This document shows positions 25,141-44,300 of a stretch of DNA of 64,000 bases, in pieces. The position numbers and the translations under genes are program-made. Under the pieces are notes generated by a model, which was given only the letters and a program-made list of their open reading frames with translations, had not been told where the DNA came from and made no database searches. Origin of the DNA: Chrysomallon squamiferum (lineage: Eukaryota > Mollusca > Gastropoda > Neomphalida > Peltospiridae). How positions within the stretch are numbered: the first letter of the stretch is position 1; every line of letters starts with the position of its first letter. Where the stretch lies: assembly GCA_012295275.1 (NCBI GenBank), contig CM022676.1:160641-224640 (forward strand), given 5' to 3'.

Positions 25141-28001
25141 TATTAGTACCACTCTTTGTTCTGTTTCCTTAGATTTTTCTTTTCTTTTCTTATTCATCTT
25201 TGTTCATTCTTTAAGCTGTTTCAATATTTTCTTTCTTTCTTTCTTTCATTCTTTCTTTTCTATCTTTCTTTCTTTCTTTTTTTTCTCTCTTTTCCATCTT
25301 TTCTTTCCTATCTTTCATTCCATCCTTCCTTCTTTTTTCTACGTGTTACCATTTCTTTATTATTTATTTATGAAATACTTTAATCAGTTTAAACACTCTG
25401 CCCTCACTGATTATTTAGTCGAGCTTTTGTATTCGAGTTTTCTATCTTATTTTCTTAATACCAGTGAACACATCTCACATAAGGGAGGCCACTCTAAATA
25501 TACCAGTGAACACATCTCACATAGGGGAGGTGACTCTAAATACCAGTGAACACATCTCACATAAGGGAGGCAACTCTAAGTATACCAGTGAACACATCTC
25601 ACATAGGGGAGGCGACTCTAAATACCAGTGAACACCTCTCACATAGGGAAAGTAACTCTAAATATAGAAGTGAACACTTCTCGCATAAGGGAGGCGATTC
25701 TAAATATATCAGTGAACATATTTCGCATAAGCTTTTATTTATTTATTTTTTCTTCAGTCAGTCAGTATTCTCTGTTTTCTTTCTCAGTAATCAAATGAAT
25801 TTGGTACGGAAATACTTATCCTGATAACCAATGCAGTCCACATACAATTTTATATTTTATTATCAATAAAATCTGAAAAGAATGCTGCGTTTAAATAGTA
25901 CCACTCTTTGTTCTGTTTCCTTAGATTTTTCTTTTCTTTTCTTATTCATTTTTGTTCATTCTTTAAGCTGTTTCAATACTTTCTTTCTTTCTTTCTTTGC
26001 TTCTTTCTTTTCTATCTTTCTTTCTTTCTTTCTCTCTTTTCCATCTTTTATTTCCTATCTTTCATTCCATCCTTCCTTCTTTTTTCTACGTGTTACCATT
26101 TCTTTATTATTTATTTATGAAATACTTTAATCAGTTTAAACACTCTGCTCTCACTGATTATTTAGTCTAGCTTTTGTATTCGAGTTTTCTATCTTATTTT
26201 CTTAATACCAGTGAACACATCTCACATAAGGGAGGCCACTCTAAATATACCAGTGAACACATCTCACATAGGGGAGGTGACTCTAAATACCAGTGAACAC
26301 ATCTCACATAAGGGAGGCACCTCTATGTATACCAGTGAACACATCTCACATAGGGAAAGTAACTCGAAATATATCAGTGAACATATTTCGCATAAGCTTT
26401 TATTTATTTATTTTTTCTTCAGTCAGTCAGTATTCTCTGTTTTCTTTCTCAGTAATCAAATGAATTTGGTATGGAAATTCTTATCCTGATAATCAATGCA
26501 GTCCGCATACCATTTTATATTTTATTATCTATAAAATCTGAAAAGAATGCTGCGTTTAAATAGTACCACTCTTTGTTCTGTTTCCTTAGATTTTTCTTTT
26601 CTTTTCTTATTCATTTTTGTTCATTCTTTAAGCTGTTTCAATACTTTCTTTCTTTCTTTCTTTCCTTCTTTCTTTTCTATCTTTCTTTCTTTCTTTTTTC
26701 TCTGTCTTTTCCATTTTTTATTTCCTATCTTTCATTCCATCCTTCCTTCTTTTTTCTACCTGTTACCATTTCTTTATTATTTATTTATGAAAAACTTTAA
26801 TCAGTTTAAACACTCTGCTCTCACTGATTATTTAGTCGAGCTTTTGTATTCGAGTTTTCTATCTTATTTTCTTAATACCAGTGAACACATCTCACATAAG
26901 GGAGGCCACTCTAAATATACCAGTGAACACATCTCACATAGGGGAGGTGACTCTAAATACCAGTGAACACATCTCACATAAGGGAGGCAACTCTAAGTAT
27001 ACCAGTGAACACATCTCACATAGGGGAGGCGACTCTAAATACCAGTGAACACCTCTCACATAGGGAAAGTAACTCTAAATATAGAAGTGAACACTTCTCG
27101 CATAAGGGAGGCGATTCTAAATATATCAGTGAACATATTTCGCATAAGCTTTTATTTATTTATTTTCTCTTCAGTCAGTCAGTATTCTCTGTTTTCTTTC
27201 TCAGTAATCAAATGAATTTAGATTGGAAATTCTTATCCTGATAATCAATGCAGTCCGCATACCATTTTATATTTTATTATCAACAAAATCTGAAAAGAAT
27301 GCTGCGTTTAAATAGTACCACTCTTTGTTCTGTTTCCTTAGATTTTTCTTTTCTTTTCTTATTCATTTTTGTTCATTCTTTAAGCTGTTTCAATATTTTC
27401 TTTCTTTCTTTCTTTCCTTCTTTCTTTTCTATCTTTCTTTCTTTCTTTTCTTTCTCTCTTTTCCATTTTTTATTTCCTATCTTTCATTCCATCCTTCCTT
27501 CTTTTTTCTACCTGTTACCATTTCTTTATTATTTATTTATGAAAAACTTTAATCAGTTTAAACACTCTGCTCTCACTGATTATTTAGTCGAGCTTTTGTA
27601 TTCGAGTTTTCTATCTTATTTTCTTAATACCAGTGAACACATCTCACATAAGGGAGGCCACTCTAAATATACCAGTGAACACATCTCACATAGGGGAGGT
27701 GACTCTAAATACCAGTGAACACATCTCACATAAGGGAGGCAACTCTATGTATACCAGTGAACACATCTCACATAGGGGAGGCGACTCTAAATACCAGTGA
27801 ACACCTCTCACATAGGGAAAGTAACTCTAAATATGGAAGTGAACTCTTCTCGCATAAGGGAGGCGATTCTAAATATATCAGTGAACATATTTCGCATAAG
27901 CTTTTATTTATTTATTTTTTCTTCAGTCAGTATTCTCTGTTTTCTTTCTCAGTAATCAAATGAATTTAGTATGGAAATTCTTATCCTGATAATCAATGCA
28001 G
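25141..28001 (+). repeat. 40/42-bp satellite with TTTC-rich spacers, array A (4 copies)
   Basis: Monomers alternate 42 and 40 bp (AGTGAACACATCTCACATAA followed by GGGAGGCCACTCTAAATA) in clusters of about five to seven. Clusters are separated by a ~450-bp spacer with the phrase AATCAAATGAATTT (25794, 26456, 27208 and 27956) and a (TTTC)n-rich stretch. The higher-order unit is about 665-752 bp. The array follows dispersed segment A and ends where an Ig exon remnant begins at 28002. Open frames in it are pyrimidine-tract by-products. Confidence 0.95.
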
Positions 28002-28080
28002 GATCACTGAGTATGGGATCAACATGTAATTTCATTTTAAGAGGTGCAGATTACGTGAAACTTTCTGCGTCGAAATCATA
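28002..28080 (+). pseudogene. Remnant of an Ig-domain exon end
   Basis: The text GATCACTGAGTATGGGATCA at 28002, followed by ACATGT, matches the end of the Ig exon of the gene at 34665-39818 (39299-39326) with two or three differences. In the same frame it reads SLSMGSTC, against SLSEGSTC in the intact gene, and runs open to a TAA about 25 codons on. It directly follows ATGCAG, which is acceptor-like but comes from satellite spacer sequence. I read it as a piece of a duplicated, broken paralogue; the match is short. Confidence 0.6.
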
Positions 28081-29059
28081 ATAGATTCTAACCGGGTTGA
28101 TTTCACTCCTAGCTGTTAAAATGTGGAAGGAAAAAAACTGAACATCATTTCAAAATAGGACAAAAGCAAGAAGAAGAAGCAGGGAAAAATGATGAAAAAA
28201 TCATTGATTAGTTAAACTTAATCATCCTTGACTTTGAAAGAAATTAATCTTACGATTTACTGGAAGAAATTATAGATATTCGTATGCCTTTTGAATGATT
28301 TGCTTGTTCTCGATAAATATAAAACCAATATATATACATACACATATATGCTACATATGCATATATACACACACAAACAAACCAAACAAAATCAAGACAT
28401 ACATACTAACTTATGTACGTACGTACAGACAGACAAGCATACAGGCATATGTAATTACACTATGTGCGAAAGGTCATACACATTTTTCCATTATTTTTTA
28501 ACTGAAAAAGAGAAGAGATCCAGTCGTCTCCATTCGACTGTTTTTTTTGTTGTTATCTGAAGTCAGCAGTCTGTCTGACCTCAGAGCAGTCGCTGTAGTA
28601 AAGGAAGAAATCACTTGTGATACATTCTGAAATCTTCAGTGCTCTAGTGTTAATCGCATAAACAATATTAGGAAAGTACAAAGTCATTTGTTTTAACATT
28701 TACTATGAGAACACATTTAGCAGGATGTTTGTATTGATATTTGTTCATTTGAAAGAAGCAAGAAATATAGCTATCAGTTATTTAGAGTTATTTGTTTAAT
28801 TATTGAAGCTATTTATACGCATATTACTAGTGTTTATGTAGATTCTGGACTATTTATGAAAGAATTATCGAGTAAGTAATATATTTATACTCCATCTCGT
28901 TATATTAAACATAGCCAAGAATGAATGCTCCATTTCATTAAATGAAAGATATCCACAATGAGTAATAGTTTATACTTATATTTATATTTTAATTTGTTTA
29001 TATGTAACAAATATAAATATATAAATGTGTATGTATGTGTGTGTGTGTGTGTATATTCA

Positions 29060-29134
<75 letters not shown>

Positions 29135-29404
29135 ACCGGGTCAGGTATTTGATTTTGTTATTGTTGTTATTTTTGTTTCAGATACCTACTGGAACATCAT
29201 CATGTATTGATATTTGAATTTTTAGATCACCTATTTCCTGTTTCTTTGGTTGTGACATTCAGAATATTGCATTTCAAATAACTGACATATAAATTTCTAA
29301 ATTAGAAAAAAAAATAGTAATACGAGAAAATGAAATAAAGAGAAATATACACAAAAATAACAAAATTACAAATAAAAAAACCCATAAATAAAATTAAAAA
29401 AATA

Positions 29405-29443
<39 letters not shown>

Positions 29444-29469
29444 AATAAAATAAGATCTGATAAGTATTA
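28081..29469. other. AT-rich sequence without recognised gene
   Basis: Contains a CA/TA-rich run at 28320-28400, a (TA)n tract at about 29061-29124 and an (AAAT)n run at about 29399-29445. Open frames here come from simple repeats. Confidence 0.7.
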
Positions 29470-29850
29470 GTTCAAAATATATCAGGCAAATTGTAATAAA
29501 GTTTTTCATTATCTATATGACTAAATCGCTTTTTTTTGTATCTGTCTGCTATTAAACAGCTTAGTTATTAATTCTTTGATGTGTATATCCTGATTTCTCG
29601 TGCTTATATTAATGTCTGTATTTTATGTGACATATTAGTATTAGAGTTATGTGTTACTACTCGTATAATAAAGCACTATGTATATTTTGATTTGTTTGAT
29701 CCTTTCTGAGAAATAATAAAGAACTGTAAATGTTACTTTCAATAAATTTTCTAATTATAGTTCATGGGGAATTTGTATTTATTTGTTATATATATTACTT
29801 TTGGTTCTTAATGTGTAAATTGTGATGCACAGTGGTTTTATATATATACC
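29470..29850 (+). repeat. Duplicated segment with poly(A) signals, copy 1
   Basis: Colinear with 33045-33420 (for example CTGTCTGCTATTAAACA and GTATAATAAAGCACTATG in both). AATAAA hexamers occur at 29667 and 29715. It could be a duplicated 3' untranslated region or the end of an unknown element. Confidence 0.8.
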
Positions 29851-29859
29851 TTTAATTTC

Positions 29860-30200
29860 AATGCTTAGAACAAACCACAAACAGCAGTAGGAACCCACTA
29901 ACAAGAACCGTAGCAAACTGAACTTGATACCTTCACTCAGTTTATAATGTCCATAGCATCGTTTTAACCAGTATCAAAGTTTAAACTATTTTCTGAATCA
30001 TTGCAGCCAGAAACAGCGAGAAATCTGTATAAATCTATTTTTATCATCAGAGATGTGGACTAGGTGTTTTTTCGTTTCCGACTCAGGGCTTAATTGTTGT
30101 GTCACGGTCACAATATTACATCCGTCACAAAGTGTCCGTCACTTGTTTTCAAACTAAATAATCATAACAGGTAATTTTGTGCAGTTAGGTGACCTGCACT
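29860..30200 (+). repeat. Copy of an Ig-gene intron segment
   Basis: Closely similar to 37575-38110, which lies in the intron between the two Ig exons of the intact gene (shared phrase CTTAGAACAAACCACAAACA). This supports a duplicated and rearranged paralogous locus at 28-30 kb. The intron copy carries a GATA run and other insertions absent here. Confidence 0.85.
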
Positions 30201-30227
30201 ACAAGAGAAAATGTTTATTTTTGCCAG

Positions 30228-30690
30228 ATGATGGTCTGGTTTTTTAAATGATTATCATATGTTTGCGTGGCTTAATAACCTGTATACATAGATAGAGTGA
30301 ATCAAATAGCAGAACATATTAAAATTATGACACAAAACGTGGCATCGTCGTCCTCCAGTGCTTTCAAATCAGTTCCACCCTATTATCCATTTTATATTGC
30401 CACGTGTCATTAACGATAATAATAATAGACTTGGTACCATATCTCCTTCCATCTCACATGACAACACAGAGACACTGAGACGTCCTTGTGTTGCTAATGT
30501 CATTTTATCCTTTTGTGACAATCACTGCGGTTATCGTCTGTGCAAGCGAAAAGTATGTAATTAACATAATTCCGTAATGGTCGCCGCGTATTGTATTCAG
30601 CGACACTTGACATGTGTGTATTGTCAAATTGATCTAAATTACTAAGACATAGTTTTTCTGTCAACCGGCATATCGAAATATACTGCAATA
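30228..30690 (+). repeat. Dispersed segment, copy B (partial, diverged)
   Basis: Shares ACAAAACGTGGCATCGTCGT and following sequence with copies at 24266 and 40456. It has only a short GATAGA run in place of the long (GA)n tract, and no satellite follows it. It includes a CRE-unit-like stretch at 30477-30505. It ends next to the LINE remnant. Confidence 0.85.
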
Positions 30691-30749
30691 TATTTAAAAA
30701 TCCCTAATGTGCATAACTCCGTCATAGTCACCTAAACCATTAATTCCTA

Positions 30750-32262
30750 GATAACAACGATCACACACATACATTCATACGTCCATAAACAATAACACTG
30801 TAAGCAATATAAATTTGTTTGGGGGATAATTCTGGAGGTTTTTCATGAATAATTTCGACAATAGTTGTAAAAGGGAGAAAACCTGATATTACTTCATATG
30901 CAATATCAGCCAGTTTGAAAGAAACACTAAATGGTAATAATTATTTTGTTATATTTAATGAATGTATTCTGAAAAACTGGATGAGACAATATTTCGTCTG
31001 TATCAAGTGGGAAAGTACGTTCCCCATTATTAACATAGTCCCAGTCTGATAACATTTCAGCATAAAAAGGTTTGATAACCTTCAAAGCATCTTTACTGTA
31101 AACTATCTAAAAAATGTCATCATTTAAATTCATATTCACATAATTTCCAAGAAATACGGATATTGTATAGTTCCGAACATTTTTAAAATCATTATCAAAA
31201 TATTTATTTTATATTTTAATACGAAAAGCAATTTCCTTTGATGAAATATCTGTAACACTTAGCTCACACGATTGTTGTTGAATATTTTATTACAGATGTT
31301 TTTCCTTCCCATATAAATTTATAAAATAACTTGTGGATTTCATTTTCTACCCAGTTTGGTATATTTATTGTGCTAATCGTATATCAAAGTCTAGATAGAA
31401 CAAAATATTCCATACTTCTGCTTTTCTGTGTAAAATGAGTTTCCTTTGACTCCATACATTAATTAAACTACAAATTTTATCTAATTTATTTTTTCAGTTC
31501 ATACTTTAACATAAGGACTTATTTGGTGCTAAATGTATACCTATAATTTTAACAGAATCTTTACTTATCGATATCTCAAAGTTAAAAGATAAGTTTTATT
31601 TAACAGTCTTACGAAGACAAAGTGCTTCTGACTTTTCTACATTGACTTTTGCCCCTGAACACGACAATACATATATATTGTATTAAAAACAGATTCTACA
31701 GACTCAGCATCGCAGACAGTTACATTAGTGTCATCTGCATGCTGAAGTAATAAAGAATTAAATTCGTTTGTTATTCTAATTCCATTCATGCTCTGTCTTT
31801 TTCTAATTAAATTATTCAAGGGTTCAGCTGCAATAACATAAAGCATCATTGATATTGGACATCCTTGATTAACACCTTTTGTACCATGGAGGAAATGTGT
31901 TGAATGTCCTTTAATTTTGAACAACTTTTTATATCATTACAGAGCATTTTAATCCACATTATAAATTTATCACAAATATTTAATTCTTTCAGAACTTTTA
32001 AAATAAATATATGTGACACTCAATCAAAAGCTTTTTCTTCATCAATCTTAACAATAAACCCTTCAGTATTATTTAACTCAACAATATTTATGACATGTCT
32101 TACTGACATAATATTATCAGTAACATCTCTTCATTTTACCCAACAGATTTATTCTGATGAAATAATAGTTGACGTAACCTTTTTAAGACGATTAGCAAGA
32201 ACTTTAGAAATACTTTTATAATCTACGTTTAACAGTCTATATTTAAGGCGGACGACGTTACT
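30750..32262 (-). mobile_element. LINE fragment (L1/Tx1-like), reverse transcriptase and C-terminal part
   Basis: Read on the minus strand in several frames. From 32262 downward: LLNVDYKSISKVLANRLKK (RT block 1), then FIVKIDEEKAFD (RT block with the catalytic Asp) and FIMWIKMLCNDIKS. Next come GVNQGCPISMMLYVIAAEP and HADD (equivalent to the YADD catalytic box), then SLINVWSQRKLILHRKAEV. Near the end are FYAEMLSDWDYV and ILSHPVFQNTF, and finally ISGFLPFTTIVEIIHEKPP. This order and wording match the ORF2 of Tx1/L1-clade non-LTR retrotransposons. In-frame stops and frame changes show it is dead. It is 5'-truncated (no endonuclease seen), and the 3' end is near 30750. Confidence 0.85.
31637..31924 (-). 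pseudogene. Longest open RT fragment of the LINE
   Basis: A 95-codon stretch holding the GVNQGCPISMMLYVIAAEP motif and the HADDTNV catalytic box, where family members usually have YADD. It joins out of frame to the upstream RT motifs at 31925-32262 and is a decayed part of the LINE, not an independent gene. Confidence 0.85.
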
Positions 32263-33044
32263 TTCCACCATCGAGACAAGCTTAAGAAAAGTTGCTCAAA
32301 AACCGAGGTTGATCATCGCTTCCCACCAAGTGCACCCTGCTTTGTCTTTCGTCACTTTTGCGTGCATCTACGTTTTGTGGGAAACCAGGCACTGGCAGGT
32401 TTGTAGTTCTAGGACTTTTAATAGGAAATGAAAACCAGAGTTAGGTAATCGGGAATCATATTCCATTCCAGCCGGATCGATTTCTATAAGAAAAGAAAAT
32501 ATTTTAAATCAACAATGAAATAAATATCTTTTTAGATAGGTTCCGCTGATCTTGTTGTTTTTAAATATAAATTTCTTCAGTTTCATCAGTCTTTTTAAAA
32601 TAAATGTCCTGTACCATTTAGTAGGTGCAAATTATGGATTCAGTAATGAGTGTTTCCAAATTATAATTGGAAAACGATTGACTGCTGTTTATTACTGTAG
32701 ATCTTGTTATCCTGATTATTTTCTCAACAGAATTCAAAGTCGTTACTTAAATAGTTCCATAGTTACGACTCTTTTAATATTGAACAATTACCATATTTTA
32801 CAAATCTCGAATTTTAGGGCCCATTATGAACTGGATTGTTTCCGATAAAGATTATTTCATTATATATCATTTCTTTTAACACATCTACATTGTTCATACA
32901 CACTGAATAAAGTTAAAGTTCCAAAAATCAGTCATTGTGCTAGACTATTCACTCAATAAAAAAATTAAATATTTGAAATTTAAAAACTTATATATATATA
33001 TATATATATATTTATATGTAAACAGAACGGGAAGATTTATATCA
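32263..33044. other. AT-rich sequence without recognised gene
   Basis: Contains a 98-codon open frame on + at 32552-32848 with no recognisable motif, and a (TA)n run at about 32991-33010. A short GC-richer stretch at about 32240-32400 is unassigned. Confidence 0.6.
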
Positions 33045-33420
33045 TGAAAAAATAATTGTAATATAGTTTTTCATTATTTATTTGTTCAAATCACGTTTTT
33101 TATCTGTCTGCTATTAAACACTTTAATTATTAATTCTTTGATATTTGTATCCTGATTTCCGGTGTTTATATGAATGTCTCTTTTTTATGTGACTTAATAG
33201 AATTGGAGTTATGTGTAACTACTCGTATAATAAAGCACTATGTGTATTTTGATTTGTTTGATCATTTCTGAGAAATAATAAAAAACTGCAAATGTTACTA
33301 ATTATAGAGTTTATGGGGATCTTTTACGTGAGATTTGTTATATATATACACACACACACATATATCTATAAAGTAATCTGATTAAAATTGTGAATCACGA
33401 TTTACACAGTATGAACCAGA
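33045..33420 (+). repeat. Duplicated segment with poly(A) signals, copy 2
   Basis: Same-strand copy of 29470-29850, about 3.57 kb downstream, sharing the AATAAA hexamers. The two copies flank the LINE remnant and dispersed segment B. Confidence 0.8.
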
Positions 33421-34641
33421 ACGAATTGACTGAAATTGACTGATTAATAATGTATACGTTTAAAAGATTTAATTAAGTGATTTTTCTTCTTCTTCTTCTT
33501 CTTTTTTTTTCTTTGTTATTGTTGTTTTGTGGAATGATAATACACTAGAAATTTAGTAAATGACGACAAAGTAGCACATTTGAATAAAGCAGGTATTTTA
33601 ATTTTAAATACACAAGTTCAGTACATGATAATATCAGTTCTGATTAGCTATATATGTGAAAGAAGAAGATATTATGACAAGTTCAGCAAATGATGATATC
33701 AATTTACACAATGTTATACACAGAACATTACATAATTTAATGTTAAATCTACTTACAGCATCAGATACTACATATTTATTTTTAAACAGAACATTGCAAG
33801 TTAACAAGTGATTTATGTTTAACACAGAACTTGCAATATTCTGTTTAAACCTAAACTGTGCGGTACTTCACGTTACAAGGAGATTTAGCATTAAATTATG
33901 CTGTGTTCGTTATGATAAGTAGATTTACAATTGAATTATGCATATGTGTCTATATTAATTAGAGATGAGACTTTAGAGCTTTTTATTGATTATTTACAAA
34001 TACTTTATTTCTTCATATAGTTCGTTATAATTATTTATTTATTTGTTTATTATTTTAATTTTTTTACTGAATTTAATTTATTTGATTTCATTATAATCTC
34101 ATTACTGTATTTTACTTTAATTTAATATCATTTTTGTTTTCCATTTCGAACAGACATTACTGTACTGAAAAAGAATTAAATATAGAAATATTTTTGTAGA
34201 AATAAAAAGCCTACAGAAATATCTCTATTCCTTTGGTGTCGTTACTGTTACTTTGTTACGGTATACAACTGGTGGAATTTACGAAGGAAGATAAATTAAG
34301 TGATAAGAGGTTCATTTTCTCAGACGGAAAAATAATTCACATGTGTAAGTAGTTATTTAATACATCAGTCTTATTTAATCGTATGACTTCATCTGTGTAT
34401 CCTTATTATAGGTCTTTACCAAACATCGTGGCAAAAACAAAATACTTACTGAATAAAAAAAAACCTATGTTAATGTAAGCCGTTGAGGAGTAATCAAAAT
34501 GAATATATTGTGATTATTATTATTATTATTATCATCATCATCATCATCATCATCAACATCAACATGATTATAAAATAATTATGATTTAATATTTTCCATT
34601 TGTTTTTTCTATGTTCTATTTTTATTTATTTCTTGCTTTAG
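33421..34641. other. Upstream region of the Ig/GPI gene
   Basis: AT-rich, with a (CTT)n run near 33487-33502 and (TTA)n/(TCA)n at 34513-34560. No TATA box or initiator could be assigned with confidence. Confidence 0.5.
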
Positions 34642-34664
34642 GAAAATTGGTGAAATTCAGGAAA

Positions 34665-39818
<5,154 letters not shown>

Positions 39819-39904
39819 TCAGAGTAAGAAGTATTTTTAATTATGCTGTGGAAATATAAGTGTTCCGTTCTAGTATATACTAACAGTTAATTCCAAGATA
39901 ACAA

Positions 39905-39910
39905 ATTAAA
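39905..39910 (+). promoter_or_regulatory. Possible poly(A) signal ATTAAA
   Basis: ATTAAA 87 bp after the stop codon of the Ig/GPI gene. I did not see a canonical AATAAA in the next few hundred bases. Confidence 0.4.
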
Positions 39911-40455
39911 GGCAATGTACAATGGTTATTATACATATATATTTCTGTGCGTGTTTTACAGGAAATATGCATAACTACTGATTATTTCTGAAAATATATG
40001 TAATGTTTGAAATGAAAGTTGGTGTTGATCCGTGGGAAACCAAGGCAATTCAGAGCGAAGGTTCGTAGAAAGAGAAAATTTTGACTTTGAAGACAAAAAT
40101 TCTGTTTACTGTTGGACTTAAATGTATTTAGTTTGCGAAATATTCCAGTCTTCGCAGCAGAATAAAGTCTTCTGCTGCTCGCTCTGGTTCCAGAAATTCG
40201 CCACTGATTGGAACCTGTTGATGAACTTCTTGTTGCCATTGCATTGCTAGTTTCTTGGGTGAATGAAACATTACACATACTTTCATGAACTTTCAGGTAT
40301 TATACATATTCCCTGTACAACAAGCACACATACAAACATACACATATACCTACGTAAATACCTACATGCACACAACAAACTGTATTTCACCGATAATAAC
40401 ATGATCTTCAGATAATCAGGTGCGATCCAATGATTTATTATTACTCTTACAACAT
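39911..40455. other. 3' flank of Ig/GPI gene, no recognised gene
   Basis: Includes a minus-strand open frame of 98 codons (39982-40278) with a Ser/Thr/Arg-rich start. Composition is more even than its surroundings, but no domain is recognised; it could be part of an unknown element. Confidence 0.5.
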
Positions 40456-41370
<915 letters not shown>

Positions 41371-44300
41371 TGTATATACATCTCACATAAGGGAGGCCAC
41401 TCTAAATATACCAGTGAACACATCTCACATAGGGGAGGTGACTCTAAATACCAGTGAACACATCTCACATAAGGGAGGCAACTCTAAGTATACCAGTGAA
41501 CACATCTCACATAGGGGAGGCGACTCTAAATACCAGTGAACACCTCTCACATAGGGAAAGTAACTCTAAATATAGAAGTGAACACTTTTCGCATAAGGCA
41601 GGCGATTCTAAATATATCAGTGAACATATTTCGCATAAGCTTTTATTTATTTATTTTTTCTTCAGTCAGTCAGTATTCTCTGTTTTCTTTCTCAGTAATC
41701 AAATGAATTTGGTACGGAAATACTTATCCTGATAACCAATGCAGTCCACATACAATTTTATATTTTATTATCAATAAAATCTGAAAAGAATGCTGCGTTT
41801 AAATAGTACCACTCTTTGTTCTGTTTCCTTAGATTTTTCTTTTCTTTTCTTATTCATTTTTGTTCATTCTTTAAGCTGTTTCAATACTTTCTTTCTTTCT
41901 TTCTTTCCTTCTTTCTTTTCTATCTTTCTTTCTTTCTTTTCTTTCTCTCTTTTCCATCTTTTATTTCCTATCTTTCATTCCATCCTTCCTTCTTTTTTCT
42001 ACGTGTTACCATTTCTTTATTATTTATTTATGAAATACTTTAATCAGTTTAAACACTCTGCTCTCACTGATTATTTAGTCTAGCTTTTGTATTCGAGTTT
42101 TCTATCTTATTTTCTTAATACCAGTGAACACATCTCACATAAGGGAGGCCACTCTAAATATACCAGTGAACACATCTCACATAGGGGAGGTGACTCTAAA
42201 TACCAGTGAACACATCTCACATAAGGGAGGCAACTCTATGTATACCAGTGAACACATCTCACATAGGGGAGGCCACTCTAAATACCAGTGAACACATCTC
42301 ACATAAGGGAGGCAACTCTAAGTATACCAGTGAACACATCTCACATAGGGGAGGCGACTCTAAATACCAGTGAATACCTCTCACATAGGGAAAGTAACTC
42401 TAAATATAGAAGTGAACACTTTTCGCATAAGGCAGGCGATTCTAAATATATCAGTGAACATATTTCGCATAAGCTTTTATTTATTTATTTTTTTTTCAGT
42501 CAGTCAGTATTCTCTGTTTTCTTTCTCAGTAATCAAATGAATTTGGTACGGAAATACTTATCCTGATAACCAATGCAGTCCACATACAATTTTATATTTT
42601 ATTATCAATAAAATCTGAAAAGAATGCTGCGTTTAAATAGTACCACTCTTTGTTCTGTTTCCTTAGATTTTTCTTTTCTTTTCTTATTCATTTTTGTTCA
42701 TTCTTTAAGCTGTTTCAATACTTTCTTTCTTTTTTCTTTCCTTTTCTTCTTTCTTTTCTATCTTTCTTTCTTTCTTTTCTTTCTCTCTTTTCCATCTTTT
42801 ATTTCCTATCTTTCATTCCATCCTTCCTTCTTTTTTCTACGTGTTACCATTTCTTTATTATTTATTTATGAAATACTTTAATCTGTTTAAACACTCTGCT
42901 CTCACTGATTATTTAGTCTAGCTTTTGTATTCGAGTTTTCTATCTTATTTTCTTAATACCAGTGAACACATCTCACATAAGGGAGGCCACTCTAAATATA
43001 CCAGTGAACACATCTCACATAGGGGAGGTGACTCTAAATACCAGTGAACACATCTCACATAAGGGAGGCAACTCTATGTATACCAGTGAACACATCTCAC
43101 ATAGGGGAGGCCACTCTAAATACCAGTGAACACATCTCACATAGGGGAGGCGACTCTAAATACCAGTGAACACATCTCACATAGGGGAGGCGACTCTAAA
43201 TACCAGTGAATACCTCTCACATAGGGAAAGTAACTCTAAATATAGAAGTGAACACTTTTCGCATAAGGCAGGCGATTCTAAATATATCAGTGAACATATT
43301 TCGCATAAGCTTTTATTTATTTATTTTTTCTTCAGTCAGTCAGTATTCTCTGTTTTCTTTCTCAGTAATCAAATGAATTTGGTACGGAAATACTTATCCT
43401 GATAACCAATGCAGTCCACATACAATTTTATATTTTATTATCAATAAAATCTGAAAAGAATGCTGCGTTTAAATAGTACCACTCTTTGTTCTGTTTCCTT
43501 AGATTTTTCTTTTCTTTTCTTATTCATTTTTGTTCATTCTTTAAGCTGTTTCAATACTTTCTTTCTTTCTTTCTTTCTTCTTTCTTTCTTTTTTCTTTCT
43601 TTCTTTTTTTCTTTTCTTTTTCTTTCTCTTTTTTCCATCTTTTTCTTTCCATCTTTTATTTCCTATCTTTCATTCCATCCTTCCTTCTTTTTTCTACGTG
43701 TTACCATTTCTTTATTATTTATTTATGAAATACTTTAATCTGTTTAAACACTCTGCTCTCACTGATTATTTAGTCTAGCTTTTGTATTCGAGTTTTCTAT
43801 CTTATTTTCTTAATACCAGTGAACACATCTCACATAAGGGAGGCCACTCTAAATATACCAGTGAACACATCTCACATAGGGGAGGTGACTCTAAATACCA
43901 GTGAACACATCTCACATAAGGGAGGCAACTCTATGTATACCAGTGAACACATCTCACATAGGGGAGGCCACTCTAAATACCAGTGAACACATCTCACATA
44001 AGGGAGGCAACTCTAAGTATACCAGTGAACACATCTCACATAGGGGAGGCGACTCTAAATACCAGTGAATACCTCTCACATAGGGAAAGTAACTCTAAAT
44101 ATAGAAGTGAACACTTTTCGCATAAGGCAGGCGATTCTAAATATATCAGTGAACATATTTCGCATAAGCTTTTATTTATTTATTTTTTCTTCAGTCAGTC
44201 AGTATTCTCTGTTTTCTTTCTCAGTAATCAAATGAATTTGGTACGGAAATACTTATCCTGATAACCAATGCAGTCCACATACAATTTTATATTTTATTAT

